DNA of 23,465 nucleotides from Acanthaster planci. Taxonomy: Eukaryota > Echinodermata > Asteroidea > Valvatida > Acanthasteridae. The stretch covers positions 260,108 through 283,572 of the forward strand of contig NW_019091509.1 of the NCBI RefSeq assembly GCF_001949145.1, in the 5' to 3' direction. The notes beneath the pieces were generated by a model. The model was given only the letters and a program-made list of their open reading frames with translations. It was not told the DNA's origin and ran no database searches. Both the position numbers and the translations under genes were made by a program. This document shows positions 18,005-23,465 of the stretch, piece after piece (the stretch's first letter is position 1; every line of letters begins with the position of its first letter).

Positions 18005-18696
18005 TAAAAACCAAAATGCTGCCTTAAAAATGTGTACAAAGTCAATGGGCTGAAATAAATATTGAAAAATCAATAATAGATCATTTGATGATGTCATCAT
18101 GCTTCAAGGACCATCTATGCATAAGGGTCCTTTATTAGTACAGTTTGATGAAGATCCAGAGTTGCAAAAGCAGTAAAGTCGTGTACAGAAAAAAAAAGTG
18201 CAGAAATTGAATGGGTTTTGCGCAGAGGATGAAGAAAAAAAAAGAAGAGAAGTTATGCCTTTTTTGCAAAACTGTGAAAAAGGCAAGAACAGAAGAAAAA
18301 GAATACCTTTTCTGCAAAATGTGGGAACCTCCCCTCCCCCAAAAAATCAGAACAAAAAGAATACCTTTTCTGCAAAGTTGGGAAAAAGCAACCAAAAAAA
18401 ATCAGAACGAAAGTCAGTTTGCGCCCTCAGTGCAAACAAATTTGTGAAAGGTTACAGCACGGTCACTGAGGTAAATCTCTGATATCAAAATTTGGGGAGC
18501 GGCGATGGCTGTGTGGTCAGAAGCATATACAACATATTACATTACGGAACTGGAGCTGCGGAACGCGCTCGTTTTAGCTCAATTGCAACTGTTTCATTTT
18601 TGATCTAGCTTCGCCTGAGTCAGTTGATGGAGACATCCCATGCTCTACAAGCCACAAGATATAAGCACATTTCCAGCAGTTACTAGCTAGCTACAC
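18005..18696. repeat. Purine-rich region with three degenerate repeat units
   Basis: Three related units built on TACCTTTTCTGCAAAA start near 18255, 18304 and 18362, embedded in AAAAAAGAA-type runs (18190-18450). Both strands show low-complexity frames (Lys/Glu-rich on plus, Phe/Ser-rich on minus) that are not credible genes. The 5' boundary of the retrotransposon that follows is probably between about 18490 and 18690, but I cannot place it. Confidence 0.45.
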
Positions 18697-19594
18697 TTGT
18701 TCAGCGAAAAGTCTGTTTGCAAGCCACAGTTTATAATAATGGGCAAGCGAGGTAGGCCAAGAAAAACTGTCCACCCGGTTGCCAAGCAGGCTAGACTAGA
18801 AATGGGCCAAGTCAAAACATCGCCAGGGATATCGCAGCCTGAATTGGGAGAGAGGGCGAACACACGTACAACTGCTACCAGCGGGGAATCGGTGGGAATG
18901 AGTGAGAGTGCAGTGGGCCCACTCTCAGCTACAGTGCCATTGAGCCAGTCAGTCAATATCGGAGAACATACCGGGACAGGGATCATGAATGCTGGCGCAG
19001 TGGCCTTCCCTCGGCCCCAGTACCTTCGGGCCAGTCAGCTGACAATGGAGGAATGTCGGGACAGGCTTCATAAATGCAGGAGCTGTAGCTTCAACGTCAA
19101 GGAGATCACTACTATCAGTCAGCCACAGGGAAAGTGCCGGAGCAGTGACCATGAATGCACCACCCATCGCCACCTTGTCTGTGAAACAATCCCTTTCTGT
19201 CGACAGCGGAGGAATTGCTGAGGCAGCGAATGTGGAGGCAACACCCGTCACTATCGCCCAAGCAAGCTCCAATAAGGCAGTCGGACCACAGACAAGCAGA
19301 GGTCCCTCAACTGTCAGCGCATCGCTGCCGGGTGAGCAGACCCCAGTATCTTTCGGTTTTTAACCCCAGTAGCTATTTAGTAGGGCAGAATTTGGGGTGG
19401 AAAGAGGTGTCAGTACCGGCAATAATATAGGGGCACACAGTGGCACTAATAGTAATAGAACACCACAACTCTTCCTACGGCCAACAGAGTTGTTGCCCGC
19501 CAGCAGGGCCAAGGCAGTCAGGATAATGGGGGAACCCACTCCAGCTTGGTCAATGTTCCAGCCCCTTGTTATGGGTCAAGTTTGTACAACTTAA
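18697..19594 (+). pseudogene. Gag-like region (ORF1) with AT-hook-like motif
   Basis: The region begins MFSEKSVCKPQFIIMGKRGR, followed by PRK, so a basic KRGRPRK (AT-hook-like) motif stands at about residues 17-23 of the first frame. The ATG that yields MGKRGRPRK (18739) is an equally good start. A long Ser/Thr/Gly/Ala-rich, probably disordered stretch follows. After a frame change near 19040-19060 it continues with GTGFINAGAVAST and KQSLSVDSGGIAEAANVEA, then past a TAA (19361-19363) to a TAA at 19592-19594. An imperfect 85-base tandem duplication (18940-19115) coincides with the frame change. There is no zinc knuckle. The Gag-like identity rests on position and composition only. Confidence 0.5.
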
Positions 19595-19679
19595 ACATAG
19601 TATCAGCAATAGCTAGCACTGGCCAGGTTGACTTAGCATTGGTTCAGAGCGGTCAAACATTCTATTAAAGCCAGCCAAA

Positions 19680-19925
19680 TCCAAGGGGAAGATCTGGTCC
19701 ATAGAGGCCTGGACCGATGCCTTTTTGGTTTTCAGCAGCATCTATTTACAAGCAAAGCCAGACTATGCCTAGCACTACTAAAATATTGCAGTATTATTAG
19801 ATCAGCTGCGAGTAAATATGCAGGTTTTGGTTGGCGTGAGTATGATACTGAATTCAGATCACGGATGCAGGGAGTTAACAAATCTTGGGAGGTGATAGAT
19901 AGCGAGCTATACTTGCTGTGCGTGG
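19680..19925 (+). pseudogene. Conserved N-terminal domain of the Ngaro-like polyprotein
   Basis: The reading KIWSIEAWTDAFLVFSSIYL (from 19689), then QAKPDYA, is followed one frame over by LALLKYCSIIRSAASKYAGF, GWREYDTEFRSRMQGVNKSW and EVIDSELYLLC. A block with W..AF, then LL.Y...I, then W..YD..FR and W..ID.ELW is, from memory, a common conserved region between Gag and reverse transcriptase in Ngaro-like and related elements. Its exact role is unknown. One frameshift near 19770 interrupts it. Confidence 0.55.
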
Positions 19926-19960
19926 TGGGGTGGAGGAACTCAAAAGCATGCTAAGCACAA

Positions 19961-20102
19961 GGGGGGCAAAGTCGTCAGTCTTCGGACAGTCTGCACAAGC
20001 CTATAATTCGAAAAGTGGCAAAAACGACATTGGGGGGCAAAGTCGTCAGTCTTCGGACAGTCTGCACAAGCCTATAATTCGAACAGTGGCAAAAACGATA
20101 TT
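19961..20102 (+). repeat. Recent 71-bp tandem duplication
   Basis: Bases 19961-20031 and 20032-20102 are copies of each other with two differences out of 71. The period is not a multiple of three, so the duplication shifts the frame of the polyprotein between the N-terminal domain and the reverse transcriptase. The high identity suggests it is younger than most other damage. Confidence 0.9.
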
Positions 20103-20219
20103 GGGGGAATCACGCAAATCAGCTGGTAGGGGCAGTGTTACGAGCTCAATTACAAAGGGGCATGCACGAGAGCCGTGTGTACATCAGTCATTGCTCTGCG
20201 CGGTGCAGCAGGGCACGGA

Positions 20220-20960
20220 AAAGTTGCCTGCACTCGAAATCTTTTTAGCTGCTACACCGATAAGAACACACAATTTAACGCCACTCCTCAGTTTATACCC
20301 CGATAGAAAGACAGCAGGATTCTTAGCGAGGGGTTTTACAGAAGGATTTTTGCTTGGCTATCATGGCCCCTGCCTCCCAGTAGAAATTCCCAACTTAAAA
20401 TCGGTGATATCAAACCTCATCACTGCACAAAGTAAAATAGATAAAGAAATGTCATTAGGTAGAATCGCAAGGCCATTTTCCGACAGGCCATTGGCAAATC
20501 TGCGGGTAAACCCACTCGGCTTGGTGCCAAAGCACACCCCGGGAGAATTTTGAATACTACACCATCTGTCCTACCATAAGGACTCATCTGTCAACGACCA
20601 CATTTTCGATGAGAACTTTAGAGTAGAATACAACAAGTTCGATGACGGGGCGTTACTAACAATAGCAGATATTAAGTCCGCTTTTAGACTAATGCCAATT
20701 GCCAAAGGGGACTTTGAACTGCTAGGCATGAAACTTGACGGCAAGTATTATGTGGATAAATGCTTGCCCATGGGAGTGAGTTATGCTCCAGCATATTTTA
20801 AATGTTCTCCTCCTGCATAGAATTTTTGGTCGGGAGAAACACAGGTTCAGAGGGTATTGTACATTACATGGATGATTTCCTGTGCATGGCCAGGGTTCAG
20901 GCAGTAAGAACGCAACTTCTTGCCGGTCGATCTTGATCGAGCTCAAAGCTATCTGTGAAT
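20220..20960 (+). pseudogene. Reverse transcriptase domain of the Ngaro-like element
   Basis: The upstream part reads LPALEIFLAATPIRTHNLTP, then LAN-LRVNPLGLVPKHTPGEF with a TGA (20551-20553), then ILHHLSYHKDSSVND. The catalytic blocks follow: IADIKSAFRLMPIAKGDFEL (first Asp at 20668-20670) and YYVDKCLPMGVSYAPAYFK. After a one-base shift near 20802 comes FSSCIEFLVGR and then HYMDDF, with YMDD at 20865-20876 (the second and third Asp). A further frame change near 20925 leads to CEFLGVPLAPEKSEG. Order and motifs match Ngaro-type reverse transcriptases. The TGA lies where family members usually have Arg, so it fits a CGA-to-TGA change. Confidence 0.85.
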
Positions 20961-20984
20961 TTCTGGGGGTCCCGCTAGCACCAG

Positions 20985-21740
20985 AGAAATCCGAGGGCCA
21001 CGTTGGTAAGCTCACTTACTTAGGTCTGGAAATTGACAGAACTTGCATGCAAATTAGGGTACCAGCAGAGAAGCTAAAGAACATTAGGCGAGCAGTTAGC
21101 AGGGTATTGGGGTCCACCTCCATGAAGGCCAAGGAAGTACAATCCCTAGTCAAGTCAATGAATTTCATTTGTCGGGCAGTTAAACCAGGTAGGGCCGTTC
21201 TAAGATGACTAATGGACATATTAAAAGGGATTACATGGAATGAGACACAAATAGTATTATCAGAAGGTGCAAAGCTGGACCTTAAGATGTGGCTAAGTTT
21301 CCTGGACTATTTCAATGGTACTAGAATCATCAGTGAACAGTGCTGGAGTGCAAATCGGGACATTTAACTGTTTAGTGATGCTAGTGGAAGAGTCGGTTAC
21401 AGGAGATTTTATCAAGGGAAATGGTTTTGTGGGAGATGGCCCAGTCAAATTGCGGGCGGGGAATATTCTATTGCATGGAAAGAGATGTTCCCCATAGTAG
21501 AGGCAGTCAAAGTATGGGGCCGAGATCTAGCAGGGAAACAAGTTATATTCTTCACAGACAATACGTCGGTGAAGTACATAATCAACAACCAAACATCAGG
21601 ATGCCCTGAGACAATGTCATTGGTCAGATATTTCGTGCTATCACGTCTCAAGTACAATATCACCTTTAAGGCAACTCACATTGGGACAAAGCGAAATGTT
21701 ATTGCTAACTCATTGTCTCGTTTACAGTTGTCCAAGTTCA
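20985..21740 (+). pseudogene. RNase H domain and connection of the Ngaro-like element
   Basis: The connection reads LTYLGLEIDRTCMQIRVPAE, then SLVKSMNFICRAVKPGRAVL, then a TGA (21206-21208) and LMDILKGITW. RNase H begins after a TAA (21365-21367): LFSDASGRVGYRRFYQGKW (first Asp block), then GGEYSIAWKEMFPIVEAVKV (Glu block), then VIFFTDNTSVKYIINNQTSG (second Asp block) and IGTKRNVIANSLSR. The last block has N where an ADxLSR-type Asp is usual, so the final catalytic residue looks altered. All of this lies in one frame, broken by two stops that each fit a single C-to-T change (Arg CGA to TGA, Gln CAA to TAA). Confidence 0.8.
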
Positions 21741-21779
21741 GGCTGGTGGCTCCACACACAGAGCAATTAACAGCAGGGG

Positions 21780-22711
21780 GTGTTGCCAGATTCCCTCTGG
21801 AAGATCTAGCCCACGAGGCTCACAGCTTGCTTTCTTTGTCATTAGCACCAGGCACAAAAGACATGTACCAACAGGCCATAGATACATTTCAAGACTTCCA
21901 CAGTGGTGCAGGCTATGACACCTCATGACCAGCCACAACGCACCATGTTCTGTCCTTTATCGCAGCACTGTCTATAAAAGGATTAGCCTCATCAACAACT
22001 GAGCTGCACGTAGCAGCTCTGTCTCTTTTGCATAAAAATCATAGTTGAAAGGACCCTACCCATCACTTTCTTATAAAAAAAGATACAGGAGGGCCATAGA
22101 AGACAGAATGGGGCACTGGACACTGGGTGCCCCGGACACTAGGTGCCCCATCACGTGGGATATTTTACATCAAATTGTTCCGGCACTACAGACTGTACAT
22201 TTATGTACATCCCCCTTTGAATGCATCTTGTTTCAGGCCATATTCCTGCTTGCATACTTTGGCCTCTTGCAAGTTGGTGAATTCACAGTCCCCGCGAGAG
22301 GAGCTCCCTCTGGATGGGTGCTGGCCATTACAGATATCCAGTGGGGATGGGGGCAGGTTCTTTTAGTTCGGATTTGATTCTTGAAAACCGATCAGGGGCA
22401 GGCTGTCAACCTACGAATAGAAGTGGGCATTATTGGCTTGTGCCTGTTGCAAGCAATGATAAGGTACCTGGGTCTACTGCCTGCAATCAGGGCCCTCTGT
22501 TCATCCATGTTGACGGCAACTGGCAGTGTTATATAAGGCCTTGGGATATTTTGGACTTCAACCTGCTTGTTTTGGAACACACTCATTCAGAATTGGTGCT
22601 ACAACCACAGCCACTTTAAACAGCGCATATGCCGCACAAATAAAAAGAATGGGCAGATGGCAAAGTGATGTTTTTCGCACGTACATTAGGATGAAACATC
22701 CCCCAGGATAA
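21780..22711 (+). pseudogene. Tyrosine recombinase domain of the Ngaro-like element
   Basis: The N-terminal core-binding part reads SLLSLSLAPGTKDMYQQAID, then TFQDF, followed by VLSFIAALSIKGLASSTTEL in the same frame past a TGA (21926-21928). The catalytic part, after a frame change near 22080, includes LLAYFGLLQVGEFTVPARG. Here the residue at 22270-22272 is Gln (CAA) where the first catalytic Arg is expected (FLRxGE). The last blocks lie in another frame: THSFRIGATTTA (H 22580-22582, R 22589-22591), then IKRMGRWQSDVFRTYIR with Trp at 22658-22660 and the nucleophile Tyr at 22682-22684. The frame ends at TAA 22709-22711. HxxR and Tyr are kept; Arg I is lost. Confidence 0.8.
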
Positions 22712-22869
22712 GCAGTGAAGTCATTGATCAATCGGCAAGGGTGTCCCATACAAAAAATGGCTCATGCAAAATCCCATAGGAGATCTTCACCCAGAGATAG
22801 CACACATGTTCATACTGTAGCTTTAATGTGATTAAGTGTATTGTGTACCTAGTGGGCTATGTGCCTCAC

Positions 22870-23465
22870 AATCTGTTATTTTCATCTGGCTTATAGATCA
22901 CACACACAGTGTGAGTGGTCGGCGACAGTTTTATTCATCGAGCTAAAGACGGAGCCTTGGTTACCACCAGTGCAGAGGTCCATTGGTTTGGCGAAGGGGG
23001 GGGGAGAAATGTTCCATGACTTGCCAAAAGACTTGCAGAGGCTGCTGCAGGCACACCTTCCCCCATCATTGCTGATTGTGCCCCTGAGGTCGAACGACAT
23101 CAGACAATTCAAAGCAAAATGCTGTTGTGAGGCAGTAGTTGCTGGCATATCCATAATTCGACACTGCGTGCCTAAATGCCACATCACTTGGTGCTGTATT
23201 CTACTCAGAATGGTGTACCATAACTGTTGAAGGGAAACTCATCACAGAAAGCTCTGGATGGGGTTAGGAAATTTTGAATTCCTTTGCCAGACGTTGGTTA
23301 AACAACTGGAAAACACATCAGCCATATTTCAACCACAGATAACAGTATCATGCCTCCAATGATGGGATTCATCTGTCTAATGAGGGGTCCGATATCTTCA
23401 TTCAAGACTTTGCAGTTGCACTCCAGGTGACAGATTCTGAGTGCAGCAACACACATGTAGTTTTA
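22870..23465 (+). pseudogene. SGNH hydrolase domain of the Ngaro-like element, split over three frames
   Basis: Three of the four SGNH blocks are visible, each in a different frame. Block I is VVGDSFIHRAKDGA (GDS at 22921-22929). Block III is PPSLLIVPLRSNDIRQF, with the SND pair of the GxND motif (about 23059-23112). Block V is SNDGIHLSNEGSDIFIQDF, with DxxH at 23361-23372. Between I and III the frame changes near a run of nine or more G (22997-23005), a likely slippage site. Between III and V at least one further change occurs. SGNH hydrolases are esterase/lipase-like enzymes; in Ngaro elements their role is unknown. The window ends about 40 bases after block V, so the C-terminal end of the element is not included. 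Confidence 0.65.

Larger units (their letters stand above)
18697..23465 (+). mobile_element. Ngaro-like tyrosine-recombinase retrotransposon, decayed, runs off the right edge
   Basis: In order on the plus strand: Gag-like region, conserved N-terminal domain, reverse transcriptase, RNase H, tyrosine recombinase and SGNH hydrolase. Reverse transcriptase followed by RNase H and a recombinase defines the DIRS order. A hydrolase of the SGNH type after the recombinase, and no methyltransferase, is the mark of Ngaro-group elements (established knowledge). The element is disabled by stops and frameshifts in every module. Ngaro elements end in split direct repeats; the right ones would lie beyond the window, and I could not match the left ones. 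The 5' boundary is therefore set at the first recognisable coding sequence. Confidence 0.8.

Noticed and set aside
18135-18482. Lys/Glu-rich and Phe/Ser-rich overlapping frames
   Set aside because: They follow from a purine-rich repeat tract and have no protein-like features.
23180-23230. End of the 123-codon frame as the natural end of the hydrolase
   Set aside because: The DGIHLSNEG block lies about 130 bases further on in another frame, so the stop is caused by a frameshift.
1-23465. CRISPR array, phage or bacterial defence system
   Set aside because: No regular spaced repeats and no prokaryotic gene structure. Splice-like signals, retrotransposons and MITEs show a eukaryotic genome.

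Overview
This is eukaryotic nuclear DNA, most likely from a marine invertebrate. A deuterostome such as an echinoderm, hemichordate or lancelet is my guess; the phylum is inference. It is AT-rich and gene-poor, has no bacterial operon structure, and is dominated by decayed mobile elements. All but one of the larger reading frames are fragments of broken genes.

Layout, left to right. 1-2800 is non-coding and carries a Harbinger-type MITE (687-1092, TAA duplication) and a probable hAT-type MITE (1598-1886). 2808-7235 is a long plus-strand pseudogene of a multi-copy, uncharacterised metazoan protein family, cut by many frameshifts and by a foldback insertion (about 4565-5297). 7240-9465 is non-coding with a foldback element (8893-9085). 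9470-9966 holds a broken minus-strand coding piece with a repeated tail. 9974-10290 is a direct-repeat pair around a Pol III B-box-like sequence. 10300-11510 is a minus-strand relic of a DIRS-type tyrosine-recombinase retrotransposon (RNase H and recombinase, no reverse transcriptase seen). 11510-13840 holds nothing coding.

13843-14402 is the best candidate for a host exon: minus strand, 3' splice site, 169 open codons, stop and poly(A) signal. At 14859-15618 two inverted copies of an exon-like segment flank a proline-rich minus-strand frame. 15900-17400 is non-coding. 17424-18000 is a piggyBac-type MITE with TTAA at both ends.

From about 18.6 kb to the right edge lies a Ngaro-like tyrosine-recombinase retrotransposon on the plus strand: Gag-like region with an AT-hook-like motif, conserved N-terminal domain, reverse transcriptase (YMDD), RNase H, tyrosine recombinase, and an SGNH hydrolase whose three catalytic blocks lie in three frames. 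It is dead. Several of its stop codons sit where a single C-to-T change in an Arg or Gln codon would explain them.

No gene in the window looks intact from end to end. The two tyrosine-recombinase relics belong to different branches and lie on opposite strands. The palindrome TACATGTA occurs 13 times, six of them between 14.6 and 15.9 kb, and none in the Ngaro element.
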